Positions 17,392 to 27,542 of a stretch of 64,000 nt of DNA are shown in pieces. Position 1 is the stretch's first letter; each line of letters opens with the position of its first letter. The stretch is from Ignavibacteriales bacterium (GTDB lineage Bacteria; Bacteroidota; Ignavibacteria; Tepidaquicellales; Tepidaquicellaceae). Both the position numbers and the translations under genes were made by a program. Location of the stretch: the NCBI GenBank assembly GCA_020635255.1, contig JACKAC010000001.1, positions 1,589,501 to 1,653,500 of the forward strand. The letters run 5' to 3'. The notes under the pieces were generated by a model. It saw only the letters and a list, made by a program, of their open reading frames with translations, made no database searches and had not been told where the DNA came from.

Positions 17392-19202
17392 AAACTTACC
17401 GACGTCTGCTGACATACGTAAGGAATTACAGGAAATTTATCATACTATCGGCAATATTATCTATTTTATTTTCTATATTAAGCGGTATTGCGGTATATCT
17501 GACCATCCCTTTGATGAAAACACTCTTCCTCGACGAAGTACAATCTACAGGAAACGACTCCACCGGCATTTTCTCATTTTTGAGGTCATTTCTTACGTGG
17601 ATAGAACAGTTCATTTTCGAAGGTGGTAAACTCAGTGCGCTCGGAAAAGCGTGCATACTTATATTTGTCGCCTTCTTCCTGAAAAACCTCACCGGATTTC
17701 TGCAATCGATCACGATCCAGCAGGTAGAGAAAGGCGTGGTACGCGACATACGTATTCAAATGTACGAGAAAATAAACGCGCTGTCGCTGAGATTTTTCAC
17801 TAACGAAAGATCGGGTAACCTTGTTTCCATTATGTCAAATGATGTGAATGCGATACAGATAGCAATATCATCTACTTTCCTTAACCTGATGCGCGAGCCG
17901 ATAATGGTTATGATATTTCTTGCAATCGCGTTATCCATCAGCTGGGAACTTACTTTAATAGCATTCCTTGTATTCCCTGTTACGATCTTAATTGTTTCTA
18001 AAATAGGTTCATCACTTCGTCGCAGGAGTATGCGCATGCAGCAAAAGTCTGCGGACATTATCTCCGTAATATCGGAGACGATATACGGTGCAAAGATCAT
18101 CCGCGCGTTAAGGGGCGAAGCATTCAAGAATAAAGAGTTCAGGGGTGAAGCGAATGAGCTGAAGAACCTTACAATGAAGAATGTATATGCAAGCGAGATG
18201 GCATCCCCCATTTCGGAGCTGTTAACAATCACAGCGGGGATCATTATTATCTGGTTCGGAGGGAGACAGATTCTCGTGGATCATACACTCGACCCCGCGG
18301 AATTCCTCGGCTTCATTTTTGTCATATTCCAGCTTGTAACACCAATAAAAAATCTCGGCTCGATAAACAACAGGATACAGGAAGCCTCGGCTTCAGCAGA
18401 CAGGATCTTTGGAGTTCTGGATCAGCCTGTAGAAATCAGCGAATCTCCGGCAGCAATTGACAAGCAAGGGTTCGAGAATAGTTTAAAACTTAATAATGTT
18501 TCATTCAGTTATAATGACGGTACACCGGTATTACAGAATATCGATCTGGAAATAAAGAAATCGGAAGTTGTCGCGGTAGTCGGTCCGTCCGGAGCCGGGA
18601 AATCCACTCTGGTCGATCTTATATTCAGATTCTATGACCCGACTAATGGCGAAATTCTTATTGATGGAACAAACCTGAAGGAAGTAAAACTTTCCTCACT
18701 GAGGAACCTGATGGGAATGGTACAGCAGGAGACGATTCTATTCAATGACACAATAAGGAATAATATTCTTTTTGGATTGGAAAATATCTCCGATGAGGAA
18801 TTAATAACCGTATGTAGATCAGCAAATGCCTATGATTTCATCGAGCAGACAGAAAATGGTTTCGATACAGTAATTGGAGACAGGGGTATCAAACTCTCCG
18901 GCGGTCAAAAACAGAGGATTTCGATAGCAAGGACACTATTACGCAATCCTCCGATTTTGATACTGGATGAAGCAACATCATCCCTCGACATGGAGTCGGA
19001 AAAGCTCGTACAGAATGCTCTCGAAACATTGATGACGAACAGAACTTCTATAGTTATCGCGCACAGGCTTTCCACGGTGAAAAATGCGGATAGGATTATT
19101 GTTATAGAGAATGGAATAATAGTTCAGTCCGGTACGCACGATGAATTAATTGCTTCGCCGGACGGTGTTTATAAAAAATTATATGAATTACAGTTCAGCT
19201 GA
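17388..19202 (+). CDS. MsbA-like ABC exporter (lipid A/glycolipid flippase type)
   Basis: 604 residues. A half-transporter with an N-terminal six-helix domain (1-330) and a C-terminal ATPase: Walker A VGPSGAGKSTLVD, Q-loop MVQQETILF, signature LSGGQKQR, Walker B ILILDEATSSLD, H-loop IAHRLSTV. Within a glycosyltransferase/ligase cluster the most likely cargo is lipid A-core or a lipid-linked glycan. Start overlaps the upstream gene by four bases. Confidence 0.9.
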   Translation: MKTYRRLLTYVRNYRKFIILSAILSILFSILSGIAVYLTIPLMKTLFLDEVQSTGNDSTGIFSFLRSFLTWIEQFIFEGGKLSALGKACILIFVAFFLKNLTGFLQSITIQQVEKGVVRDIRIQMYEKINALSLRFFTNERSGNLVSIMSNDVNAIQIAISSTFLNLMREPIMVMIFLAIALSISWELTLIAFLVFPVTILIVSKIGSSLRRRSMRMQQKSADIISVISETIYGAKIIRALRGEAFKNKEFRGEANELKNLTMKNVYASEMASPISELLTITAGIIIIWFGGRQILVDHTLDPAEFLGFIFVIFQLVTPIKNLGSINNRIQEASASADRIFGVLDQPVEISESPAAIDKQGFENSLKLNNVSFSYNDGTPVLQNIDLEIKKSEVVAVVGPSGAGKSTLVDLIFRFYDPTNGEILIDGTNLKEVKLSSLRNLMGMVQQETILFNDTIRNNILFGLENISDEELITVCRSANAYDFIEQTENGFDTVIGDRGIKLSGGQKQRISIARTLLRNPPILILDEATSSLDMESEKLVQNALETLMTNRTSIVIAHRLSTVKNADRIIVIENGIIVQSGTHDELIASPDGVYKKLYELQFS

Positions 19203-19207
19203 TAAAG

Positions 19208-20437
19208 TTGCCCGACACAAACGATAAAATATATTCGAAACTCAACGGAATAATTGTTTCGCTTCTGGTAGTCCAGGTTATTACTGTTAGTGTTTCCGTG
19301 GCTGCTTCCTCGATAGCATTTGGGACCTGGGGAGGTCTATGGATTATACAGCTTCTGGTATACCGAAAAGAACCACATGGAAAGGTCATCTGGCAGGAGC
19401 TGAAATATATTGTCCTTTTCATGCTATTATTTTCCGTAGCTGAGATACTTTCGCGAATTTATGCCGTCTATCCGGAAGGAGCAATGATCGGGTTGAAAAG
19501 ATTGTTACTGTTCCTTGTTTTCTTTGGTACGGTATACAAGATTCCGGACAGAAAAGCATTACACTTCGTATTATTTGTTGTACTTTGTTCGGTAATGCTT
19601 GTTTCAATATATGAACTTGTAAACTACTTTATATTAGCACCTACACTGATCCCGGAAAGAGGCTTTGCTGAGACACGTATAGATTATTTACTCTACCCTA
19701 TCAGCAGTGCAGAGATCAAGATCATGGTGCTGATGACTATATTCCCACTTATGTTTATTAAGGAAAGATTTTTTGTGGATAGAAAGTATCTAATAATAAT
19801 ATCCATACCGATCTTGCTCTCAATGCTTCTGACGCAATCGAGAAACGTACTACTCGCATTCATAGTTTGTCTTGCAATCTTTGGATTTATCAAAAACTGG
19901 AAGGCTGTGATAGTAGGGGCGGTAGTGATCATTATTTTACTTTTTGTCTTACCGCCGGAGTTCACTTCCAGATTCACAAGCATATTCGACCCTGAGCATG
20001 GCAGTAATGCAGCGCGCCTCACTATGTGGAAGACAGGCTGGCAGATATTTCTGGCAAATCCATTTACCGGCGTAGGCGATAATAAAATAATGGATGTCTA
20101 TATCATGTATAAACCCCACCTTACCGAGTGGGAGCATTCCCACCTGCATAGCAATATATTCATGATACTGGCTACAACAGGCATATTAGGTTTTGTTTCA
20201 TTTGTAGGATTGTTTCTAACAGTATTCCTTAAACAGCTGAAATACTACCGGGAAATAACCAACGAAAGCGACCATGCACTGATACTGGGAAGCATTCTTA
20301 TGTTTATATCGTTTCAAATATCCGGTATCTTTGAATGGAACTTCGGTGACCACGAAGTACTGACGGTATTCCTTTTCCTTTTATCCGTGCCATTTATTAT
20401 ATTTAAATTAACACCAAAAAAACAAAATAAAACGTAA
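19208..20437 (+). CDS. O-antigen ligase/polymerase-like membrane protein
   Basis: 409 residues with about ten hydrophobic helices. The large periplasmic loop has the Wzy_C features: RLTMWKTGWQIFLANPFTGV followed by a His in HLHSNIFMILATTGILG. O-antigen ligases (WaaL) join polymer to lipid A-core at the periplasmic face; Wzy polymerases look alike, so the exact activity is uncertain. TTG 19208 is the best start (five bases after the exporter stop), since no ATG precedes the first helix. Confidence 0.82.
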   Translation: MPDTNDKIYSKLNGIIVSLLVVQVITVSVSVAASSIAFGTWGGLWIIQLLVYRKEPHGKVIWQELKYIVLFMLLFSVAEILSRIYAVYPEGAMIGLKRLLLFLVFFGTVYKIPDRKALHFVLFVVLCSVMLVSIYELVNYFILAPTLIPERGFAETRIDYLLYPISSAEIKIMVLMTIFPLMFIKERFFVDRKYLIIISIPILLSMLLTQSRNVLLAFIVCLAIFGFIKNWKAVIVGAVVIIILLFVLPPEFTSRFTSIFDPEHGSNAARLTMWKTGWQIFLANPFTGVGDNKIMDVYIMYKPHLTEWEHSHLHSNIFMILATTGILGFVSFVGLFLTVFLKQLKYYREITNESDHALILGSILMFISFQISGIFEWNFGDHEVLTVFLFLLSVPFIIFKLTPKKQNKT

Positions 20438-20439
20438 AC

Positions 20440-20793
20440 ATGGAAATCACAAGAAGTACACAATTATTCCTGTCACTTATTAACAGTTTCCAAATGCAGA
20501 CGATGATGCAATTAGGCAAGCTAAAAAATCCTTTTACCGATGAAAGCGAGAGAGACCTTAATGCGGCGCAAGTGAGCATAGATATTCTCGACATGCTAAA
20601 GGAAAAAACGGCTAACAATCTAAATGACGATGAAGGCAGATTCCTTAACCAGGTTATCTCAGACCTTAAGCTTAATTATGTCGAAGAAAAGAATAAGGAT
20701 TCAAAAGCCGAATCTAACGGCAGTCCGGAAAAACCGGAAGAAGATACCAATCCAGAAGAACAAACCAATGATGATAAACCTGAAGGTGAATGA
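20440..20793 (+). CDS. DUF1844 protein
   Basis: 117 residues. The first 80 (STQLFLSLINSFQMQTMMQL, NPFTDESERDLNAAQVSIDI, LNDDEGRFLNQVISDLKLNY) match the DUF1844 pattern of a short helical domain. The last 30 are acidic and low in complexity (Glu, Asp, Asn, Pro). Function unknown. It starts two bases after the ligase gene and overlaps nadK by four bases, so it sits in the middle of one transcript. Confidence 0.8.
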   Translation: MEITRSTQLFLSLINSFQMQTMMQLGKLKNPFTDESERDLNAAQVSIDILDMLKEKTANNLNDDEGRFLNQVISDLKLNYVEEKNKDSKAESNGSPEKPEEDTNPEEQTNDDKPEGE

Positions 20794-21650
20794 GATTTGG
20801 AATAATCGGAAATATTAATAAACCTGACATCGAGAGCACCCTTTTTGATCTGCTCTCATTTATGACAAAGGAAAAACTGGAATTTTTTCTTGATAAGGAC
20901 CTCATATCTAAAATTACAAAGCCGGAATTTAAGAAAAGATGTTTCACTTCTTCAGAAGTAGTACGTAATTCAGACGTTATTATTTCTCTTGGTGGTGACG
21001 GTACATTCCTCCATACTGCTAGGCTTGTCGGAAATAAGCAGATCCCTATCTTTGGAGTAAATATGGGTACACTCGGATTTATGTCTGAGATCAATCCATC
21101 TGAGATGAAGAAATTCATCAAACAGCTGACAAAAAAACATTTTAAAGTTAAAGATAGAGTTGTTTTATCGTGCAAACTGCCAAATGGTAAAAAACTCCAT
21201 GGCATAAATGAGATAGTTGTAGATAGATCCCACTCTATCCGCATGATGGAGATCGAGATACTCTATAATAATGAAAAAATAGTACAGTTCCTTGGTGACG
21301 GAGTTATAATCTCAACGCCGACCGGATGCACGGGATATTCTCTCTCCGCCGGAGGACCAATCGTTTCATTGGAAAGCAGTGATTTTATAATTACTCCGGT
21401 ATGCCCGCATACGCTCAATGTGCGCCCAATCATTGTTCCCGATAAGGGTATCATAACCGTTAAGGTTCACCGGGAAATTGAAGCACGGGTGACAGCTGAT
21501 GGGCAGAAATTCAGGAATTTTAATTCTCCTGTCGAGTTCACATTTGAGAAGGCAGATTATACTATGAAGGTCATAAACCGTCCGAGATCGAGCTATTTTA
21601 AGACCTTAAATAAGAAACTTCTCTGGGGTAAGGATCTAAGGAAGTACTAA
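20790..21650 (+). CDS. nadK: NAD kinase
   Basis: 286 residues. Phosphorylates NAD to NADP. Hallmarks are the GGDGTFL motif (ISLGGDGTFLHTARL), NMGTLGFMSEI, VDRSHSIRMMEIEI and the TGCTGYSLSAGGPIV segment. Complete and of normal length. It overlaps the DUF1844 gene by four bases and is convergent with the carbonic anhydrase gene, sharing four bases at their ends. Confidence 0.95.
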   Translation: MRFGIIGNINKPDIESTLFDLLSFMTKEKLEFFLDKDLISKITKPEFKKRCFTSSEVVRNSDVIISLGGDGTFLHTARLVGNKQIPIFGVNMGTLGFMSEINPSEMKKFIKQLTKKHFKVKDRVVLSCKLPNGKKLHGINEIVVDRSHSIRMMEIEILYNNEKIVQFLGDGVIISTPTGCTGYSLSAGGPIVSLESSDFIITPVCPHTLNVRPIIVPDKGIITVKVHREIEARVTADGQKFRNFNSPVEFTFEKADYTMKVINRPRSSYFKTLNKKLLWGKDLRKY

Positions 21651-22264
21651 TCAAGAAACTCTACAGCACCTGAGGCAATATCATACCAGGCACCTTTTAT
21701 TAATATTTCACCTTTTTCTTCCATTTCTCTTAAAATATCGCTTTCACTTCTGAGCTTTTGTATCATTAGTAAAACATTCATTTCGCATACTCTATGGACA
21801 TAATCAGGATTATCGGCAGATATATCACCTTCGTATGATTGGAGAGCATCAACAGCAGGTTTAATTTTATCCAAAAGCCCGGTCAATTTTCCTAACTTAA
21901 CATCATTTATTGTACCCAATATTGCGCCGCAATTTGAATGACCGAGGATAAGTATGAGCTTAGCACCGACAGCTTTGCAGGAAAATTCAAGGCTTCCGAT
22001 TATGTCATCATTTACAATATTTCCGGCTATCCTCGTTACAAATATATCCCCAAATCCCTGGTCGAATACGACTTCAACCGGCACCCTGGAATCAATGCAT
22101 CCAAGAATAGCCGCAAATGGATATTGCGAAGTGGAAGTCTCACCCGCTTCATAATGATAATCCCTCTCCAGCTGATTTTTTTCAACAAATCTTTTGTTGC
22201 CATCCTTCAGCATCTGGAGAGCTGCCTGTGGTGTAACTAAGCTCTGTGATTCTTTTGATTGCAT
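21647..22264 (-). CDS. Beta-class carbonic anhydrase
   Basis: About 205 residues. Interconverts CO2 and bicarbonate. Zinc ligands lie in GCIDSRVPVE (Cys with the Asp-Arg dyad) and GHSNCGAI (His and Cys). I choose ATG 22264 (MQSKESQ) as start: the upstream in-frame ATG at 22282 falls inside the hairpin of the terminator of the preceding gene and would add only MPPFFI. No signal peptide, so cytoplasmic. Ends convergently with nadK. Confidence 0.93.
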   Translation of the reverse strand: MQSKESQSLVTPQAALQMLKDGNKRFVEKNQLERDYHYEAGETSTSQYPFAAILGCIDSRVPVEVVFDQGFGDIFVTRIAGNIVNDDIIGSLEFSCKAVGAKLILILGHSNCGAILGTINDVKLGKLTGLLDKIKPAVDALQSYEGDISADNPDYVHRVCEMNVLLMIQKLRSESDILREMEEKGEILIKGAWYDIASGAVEFLD

Positions 22265-22266
22265 AA

Positions 22267-22294
22267 TAAAAAAGGGCGGCATATCTGCCGCCCG
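22267..22294 (-). terminator. Intrinsic terminator of the FG-GAP gene
   Basis: Read on the minus strand, GGGCGGCA and TGCCGCCC (22274-22281 and 22286-22293) form a perfect eight-pair stem with a four-base loop, followed by TTTTTTATT. It separates the secreted-protein gene from the carbonic anhydrase gene. Confidence 0.88.
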
Positions 22295-22301
22295 GATATA
22301 A

Positions 22302-24083
22302 TTATTTTATAAGAAGCATTTTATTAACTCCAACAGTTTCACCGTTCGCAAATAGCCTGTAGAAATAAACTCCCGAAGTCAGTCCTTCAGCATTAAAATT
22401 ATATTCATAACTTCCTGCATTCAGATCGCCCGCAAATAAAGTTTTTACTTCCTTGCCAAGCATATCATATACAGTAAGCCTTACATTAGATGATTTAGTA
22501 ATATCAAATTTAATATTAGTCGAAGGATTAAACGGATTTGGATAGTTCTGATATAATTTAAATGTTTCCGGTGTTTGATTTGAGACCGTGTTAATGTTTA
22601 CCAGGGTCCTATTATTATACTCGCCGGTATGTTGTACATTATATTGCCACACCGGATTATACATACGTGAAGTATTATATGGCATTCCTGTATTCCATAG
22701 ATAGATATGAACTATCTGGCTTACTATTTCATTTCCCGTTCCTGCAATGTCCAGAATACCATCCCTGTTTACATCGGTCAATACAGGTGTACTGAAAAAC
22801 GAACTGCCCGTAAATTCGATAGGCCATCCACTGACGGGTGTTGCATCATGATTATATGCCAGATACCTGCCCGGTGGTGATGTATTGTCATCAAAGATAA
22901 GCTCCGTCATATTATCATTGTCTATATCTGCAAGAATCACCTGTGCATTAACAGCCCATACCGGTCCTATCGGAAATCCACTGAGCGCGGTGCCATTTAT
23001 ATTCCAGGCATATACAAAATCAGCCGGAGAACCGCTTCCCACCTGATCACCTACTGCAACGTCGAGAATATTATCATTATCTATATATCCTACGGCTGGA
23101 GGTCCATATACCCATTGCGAAGTAGTTTTTGGCCAGCCCGGCATTACTGTACCGTCATTCTTTAAAATGTAAACAAAACCGCCTGATGATCCATGTGTCC
23201 CGAATACAATCTCTTTTTGATTGTCTCCGTTCACATCTACAAGAACAGGTGAGGAATAGGAAGTGTTATCACCATTGGTTAACATATATGGAAATCCCGG
23301 GAGTGAATCTCCGTTCGCATGCCACGCGAAAATACCATCGTACGCTTCCATTATGATCTCAGGACCGCCTGTATTATCGATATTTCCTACAGCCGCGCTT
23401 GAGCCGGGGACGTGGCTTAAAGATCTTGGCCAGCCGGGATATACAGTACCGTCACCTTTGTAAACCCATAGTTCATTTACACCGGTTGCTCTCTTATTAA
23501 CTATTATTTCCATTGAACCGTTATTATCAAGGTCAGCAAGAACAGGGGTTCTGGAGCAATAGCCGTGGTTTATTGGGAAACCTGTAACATTAGAACCATC
23601 CAACTCATATGCACGAATTGTGCCACCGGATGAGACCGTAGCTCCGTGAGAAACAACAACGATCTCTCCTTGGCCGTCACCATCGATATCACCGAATGAA
23701 GGAGCGCCGTCCGCTGATTGTGTTAAAGTTTTTGGCCAGCCCGGTACACTCGATCCGTCGAGATTTCTTGCCTGAACAGATAAACCGGTATTATACACTA
23801 TCTCAAGCTCAGGATCCCCGTCCATATTACAAAATATTCCACCCTCTGCGGTAGTAGCACTTGTTATATTAACAGGGAAACCCGAATACATAGGAAACGA
23901 ATCGGGATTATCCGTATGAACAACTAACATATTCCCCTCGTTATCAAGCAGATTAACATTACCCATTACATCAGGGATGTATTTGATGGAATTATTAGAA
24001 TTAGAAATAATCCTATCTCCAAAATCAAATCCAGTTGACAAAAATATAGATACAACGAATAAAGTAAAAATTAAGCGTCTCAT
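22302..24083 (-). CDS. T9SS-sorted FG-GAP/VCBS repeat protein
   Basis: 593 residues. A signal peptide (LIFTLFVVSIFLSTGF) precedes about seven to eight repeats of calcium-binding FG-GAP/VCBS form, e.g. FGDIDGDGQGEIVVVSHG, VLADLDNNGSMEIIVNK, VLVDVNGDNQKEIVFGT, ILADIDNDNMTELIFDD. These fold as an integrin-like propeller. The C-terminus is a T9SS sorting domain (YQNYPNPFNPSTNIKFDI, VYDMLGKEV, SGVYFYRL). Expected on the cell surface or secreted; ligand unknown. Confidence 0.9.
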   Translation of the reverse strand: MRRLIFTLFVVSIFLSTGFDFGDRIISNSNNSIKYIPDVMGNVNLLDNEGNMLVVHTDNPDSFPMYSGFPVNITSATTAEGGIFCNMDGDPELEIVYNTGLSVQARNLDGSSVPGWPKTLTQSADGAPSFGDIDGDGQGEIVVVSHGATVSSGGTIRAYELDGSNVTGFPINHGYCSRTPVLADLDNNGSMEIIVNKRATGVNELWVYKGDGTVYPGWPRSLSHVPGSSAAVGNIDNTGGPEIIMEAYDGIFAWHANGDSLPGFPYMLTNGDNTSYSSPVLVDVNGDNQKEIVFGTHGSSGGFVYILKNDGTVMPGWPKTTSQWVYGPPAVGYIDNDNILDVAVGDQVGSGSPADFVYAWNINGTALSGFPIGPVWAVNAQVILADIDNDNMTELIFDDNTSPPGRYLAYNHDATPVSGWPIEFTGSSFFSTPVLTDVNRDGILDIAGTGNEIVSQIVHIYLWNTGMPYNTSRMYNPVWQYNVQHTGEYNNRTLVNINTVSNQTPETFKLYQNYPNPFNPSTNIKFDITKSSNVRLTVYDMLGKEVKTLFAGDLNAGSYEYNFNAEGLTSGVYFYRLFANGETVGVNKMLLIK

Positions 24084-24177
24084 TTTCTTAGCATTTTATT
24101 TTATTATTTTTCGCACATTTATTCCACTCTTCAAAATATTATAAGAATCTTTGAAAAATAAAATGGATTTATAATAA

Positions 24178-25074
24178 TCAGGCTCTTGGGTGAAATGTCT
24201 TATGAACCTCGATGAGATACTCCTTATCAATATGAGTGTATATCTGGGTGGTGGAAATATCAGAATGCCCCAGCATCTCCTGTATGATCCTTATATCCGC
24301 TCCACCCTCCAATAGATGTGTTGCGAATGAATGCCTGAGTGTATGCGGATGGACATCCTTCTTTATACCCGCTTGAGTACAATATTTTCTAACAATGTCC
24401 CATATTGCCATTCTGGATAACTTCTTCCCTCTAAAATTAAGGAATAAATAATTCTCAGATTTGTCATTCCTCAAAATACTACGGGAGCCCTCTACGTATT
24501 TCTTTACCCAATCGAGAGCCGAGCTCCCTATCGGAACAATTCTTTCCTTCGATCCCTTGCCCATTACTCTTAGAAACTCTTCATCCGTGATGATATCCGA
24601 TAATTGTAAATTAATAACTTCGCTCACGCGTAATCCGCTTGCATACATTGTCTCAAGTATCGCCCTGTCTCTTAAGCCAAGTTTGTCACTCACATCCGGT
24701 TTTGAGAGGATAGAGTCTATCTCACTTACGGAGAGCACTTCAGGAAGTTCTCTTTTTTGCCTGGGGGAATCAATATTTTCCATTGGGTTCGCTGAAATCA
24801 CACCTTCTGATTCAAGAAATCTGTAATATGATCTCAATGTAGAAAGCATACGCGCCATTGATTTTTCGGAGATTGGTTTTTCATCTTTAACTGAGCGGAG
24901 GCTTCGCAAAAAGTCTATGACGTTCTTTTCAGACGCTTCGTCTATTCCCGATACCTTTTTAGTATCTAGAAAGTCGGAAAATTTTTTTAGATCGAATGAA
25001 TAGGATTGCACAGTATTTTCGGAGAGTGACTTTTCTGTCCTGAGAAAATTTATGAACTGTTTACGATAATCCAT
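24178..25074 (-). CDS. xerD: Tyrosine recombinase, XerD-like
   Basis: 298 residues, the usual Xer length. An N-terminal SAM-like core-binding domain (FINFLRTEKSLSENTVQSYS) precedes the catalytic domain. The catalytic residues are Arg in ASGLRVSEVINL, His/Arg in HTLRHSFATHLL, His in MLGHSDIST and Tyr in TQIYTHI. Xer recombinases resolve chromosome dimers at dif. It is directly downstream of the PgpH-like gene and not linked to phage genes, which favours a housekeeping Xer over an integrase. XerC versus XerD cannot be settled here. Confidence 0.88.
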   Translation of the reverse strand: MDYRKQFINFLRTEKSLSENTVQSYSFDLKKFSDFLDTKKVSGIDEASEKNVIDFLRSLRSVKDEKPISEKSMARMLSTLRSYYRFLESEGVISANPMENIDSPRQKRELPEVLSVSEIDSILSKPDVSDKLGLRDRAILETMYASGLRVSEVINLQLSDIITDEEFLRVMGKGSKERIVPIGSSALDWVKKYVEGSRSILRNDKSENYLFLNFRGKKLSRMAIWDIVRKYCTQAGIKKDVHPHTLRHSFATHLLEGGADIRIIQEMLGHSDISTTQIYTHIDKEYLIEVHKTFHPRA

Positions 25075-27345
25075 TTAGATGGCTATATCTTCCTGCTGAG
25101 TTTGTTTCTTTTGCTCTTCAGGATATTTTATTCTGTGATGATGAATACCAACAAGAATTGCAAGGAAGCTTTGTTTTATCCTCGTAAGATCCTTTAATGT
25201 AAGATCACACTCATCAAGTTGTCCGTCGTTAAGGCGCTCATTTATTATCCTGTCGATCTGCTTTTCGAGCTTACCGGGAGTAGGATCATCCATAGCCCGT
25301 GTCGAGGCTTCCACTGCATCTGCCAGCATCACTATACCGGCTTCCTTCGTAGAGGGTTTAGGTCCGGGATAGCGGTATATTTCATCCGACTGCCCTTCCG
25401 CTTCGAGAGCCTCTTTATCTTTATTGTGAAAATATGACACAAGTATGGTACCATGGTGCATCGGTATAAAGTTAATTATTTCCTGCGGAAGTCTATATTT
25501 CTCGGCAAGCTTTACGCCATCTTTTACGTGTGAGATAATTATCTTTGCACTCATTTTTGGATTAAGCCTGTCATGTAGATTATTATCCATCTGGTTTTCC
25601 ACGTAGTATTCCGGTCTTGCTATCTTTCCGATATCATGGTAATAGCATCCGACCCTGGCAAGAACACCATTCGCGCCTATCGCATCCGCGGCTTTTTCAC
25701 TGAGATTACCCATTATAATACTATGATGGAACGTACCCGGAGCCTTCGATGAAAGCTCTTTCAAAAGCGGGTGATTAAAATCCGACAGCTCTACTAAAGT
25801 TAAGTCTGTTGTAATTCTGAATGCCTTTTCATAAAAGATCAGCAGACCGTATGCTATTACAGGCGACATTATAGCATTTATCGCTCCAAATAACAAATGG
25901 CTCAAGATCTGACTGGTATCCTGTACCCTGTCGAGTGATATAGCAAGTATAGAAATGGAATTACCAATAAGAATGAAGAAAAACGAGCGGAATATCTGGT
26001 TCCGATTCTTCATATCCCTTACACTGAATATCGCGAGAACAGCTCCACAGAAGGAAATGAACGCAATTGTAAAATCTCCTCCCCTTACGGCGGCAATCAG
26101 GAAGCATGTTATTGCCGAACTGTAAAATGAAAGTCTGGAGTCAAAAATGATCGTAAGTAAGATAGAAGTAACAGGCACAAATATTAATAGTTCTACCGGG
26201 GCATTGACCACTACTTGCAAGCTCAGGTAAGCAAAGAAACATTGAAGTATGATCAATGAGGAGATCAGAATAAGCATGAGGTTGTCGGCAAAAACCTCCG
26301 GCCTGATATACCTTAAAAAGAATACGAATGAAAGCAAAAGTATAAGCACCATTAAGGCTTTCCCAATATACTGCACGAAGTAATCCTGCACTCCTACTCT
26401 TTCGAGTCTGACCTTCTTATAAGAATCGAGCTTAAGTTTTGTCTGTCTGGTAATGGGGTCATGTTTACTTATTATTCTTTCGTTCTCGCGAACTATTCCG
26501 ATGGTTTTGGGGATTGCATCGATACGTGTCTGTATCTCAAGATTAGTAAGGTTTTCATCGTAGACAAGACTAGGTTTTAAGAATACATTACTTATTTTTC
26601 GTACAACTTCGCTTAGTTCATTATTGGAAAGCAGGGGCGTAAATTTTGAGTTAACCATTTCGACCACCTGCTCTTTATCGAATATATCGCTAACATTCTC
26701 CGAAGACAGTACTTTGTTATTACCTATAATAACAGAGACTGTCTCTGATTTAATATCAGACTTACTCTTATCGGTGATTTTGTTCTTGGATAGTTCCTGA
26801 AGATATAACGACAGATCTTCCTTTAGCCTGCCGTAGGAAATGCGTTCACCGCTTAGATCTCCTTTGTAATATGAAAACAAAGCCCGCCATTCCTCCGGGG
26901 AAAACTCAACAAAAAGCTTATCCTTCTGTTCGTCGAGAAGCTCAGAATTAATATCGCCCTTATTATCTTTTTGGAGAACTTCTGCTTTATTAAGAATATT
27001 ATCCAGCTTATCAAAGAAATTACTCAATTGAGACTTAACGCTGGCTTCCTGCAGTCCGCTTTCTTTGAATATCGGTGATACACTATTTATGACCTCCTGC
27101 TTTTCATTTTCATAATCCTGGTCGTCCTTATATACAGGAAAGGAAAACGGCGCAATAAGGTCCTCATTTGACCATATAGTCCCAATCTCGTACTGCGTTT
27201 CGATTGATTTATAGCTGGGCAGGAAAAGGATAATAATTATCCACGTAACAATACCAATCCCGATCTTGACTCCGATATTCGTCCTGAAATCAAAGCCCGG
27301 CGGAACAGTGAAAAAGTCCTTTATTTTCCTAACAGCAGTAGCCAT
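25075..27345 (-). CDS. PgpH-like 7TM-HD phosphodiesterase
   Basis: 756 residues. One N-terminal membrane helix, a large extracytoplasmic 7TMR-HDED domain (about 60-300), then seven closely spaced membrane helices (about 310-500) and a cytoplasmic HD domain: HHSIIMGNLSEKAADAIGAN, YYHDIGKIARPEYY, HHGTILVSYF. PgpH of Listeria degrades cyclic di-AMP and this architecture is the same; activity here is inferred. The stop codon abuts the xerD ATG, so they form an operon. Confidence 0.9.
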   Translation of the reverse strand: MATAVRKIKDFFTVPPGFDFRTNIGVKIGIGIVTWIIIILFLPSYKSIETQYEIGTIWSNEDLIAPFSFPVYKDDQDYENEKQEVINSVSPIFKESGLQEASVKSQLSNFFDKLDNILNKAEVLQKDNKGDINSELLDEQKDKLFVEFSPEEWRALFSYYKGDLSGERISYGRLKEDLSLYLQELSKNKITDKSKSDIKSETVSVIIGNNKVLSSENVSDIFDKEQVVEMVNSKFTPLLSNNELSEVVRKISNVFLKPSLVYDENLTNLEIQTRIDAIPKTIGIVRENERIISKHDPITRQTKLKLDSYKKVRLERVGVQDYFVQYIGKALMVLILLLSFVFFLRYIRPEVFADNLMLILISSLIILQCFFAYLSLQVVVNAPVELLIFVPVTSILLTIIFDSRLSFYSSAITCFLIAAVRGGDFTIAFISFCGAVLAIFSVRDMKNRNQIFRSFFFILIGNSISILAISLDRVQDTSQILSHLLFGAINAIMSPVIAYGLLIFYEKAFRITTDLTLVELSDFNHPLLKELSSKAPGTFHHSIIMGNLSEKAADAIGANGVLARVGCYYHDIGKIARPEYYVENQMDNNLHDRLNPKMSAKIIISHVKDGVKLAEKYRLPQEIINFIPMHHGTILVSYFHNKDKEALEAEGQSDEIYRYPGPKPSTKEAGIVMLADAVEASTRAMDDPTPGKLEKQIDRIINERLNDGQLDECDLTLKDLTRIKQSFLAILVGIHHHRIKYPEEQKKQTQQEDIAI

Positions 27346-27542
27346 ATCTTACTCGTATACTACTTCAATAATTTGTTTTTAAAATATTTAGCTAAAATTG
27401 TTATTAAAATGTAATTAGAAATATAATTATAATTAAGGTTAAATAATTTCCTATACTGAGTGTCTAACCTAATTTTTGAATTAAGATTATCAACCAATAA
27501 TGGTAAATTATTATTTGCACATACAATAAAATTTAACACATC

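Noticed and set aside
24178..25074. Phage integrase marking a prophage
   Set aside because: Length and motifs fit a housekeeping Xer protein, it is in an operon with a PgpH-like gene, and no phage genes or att sites are near.
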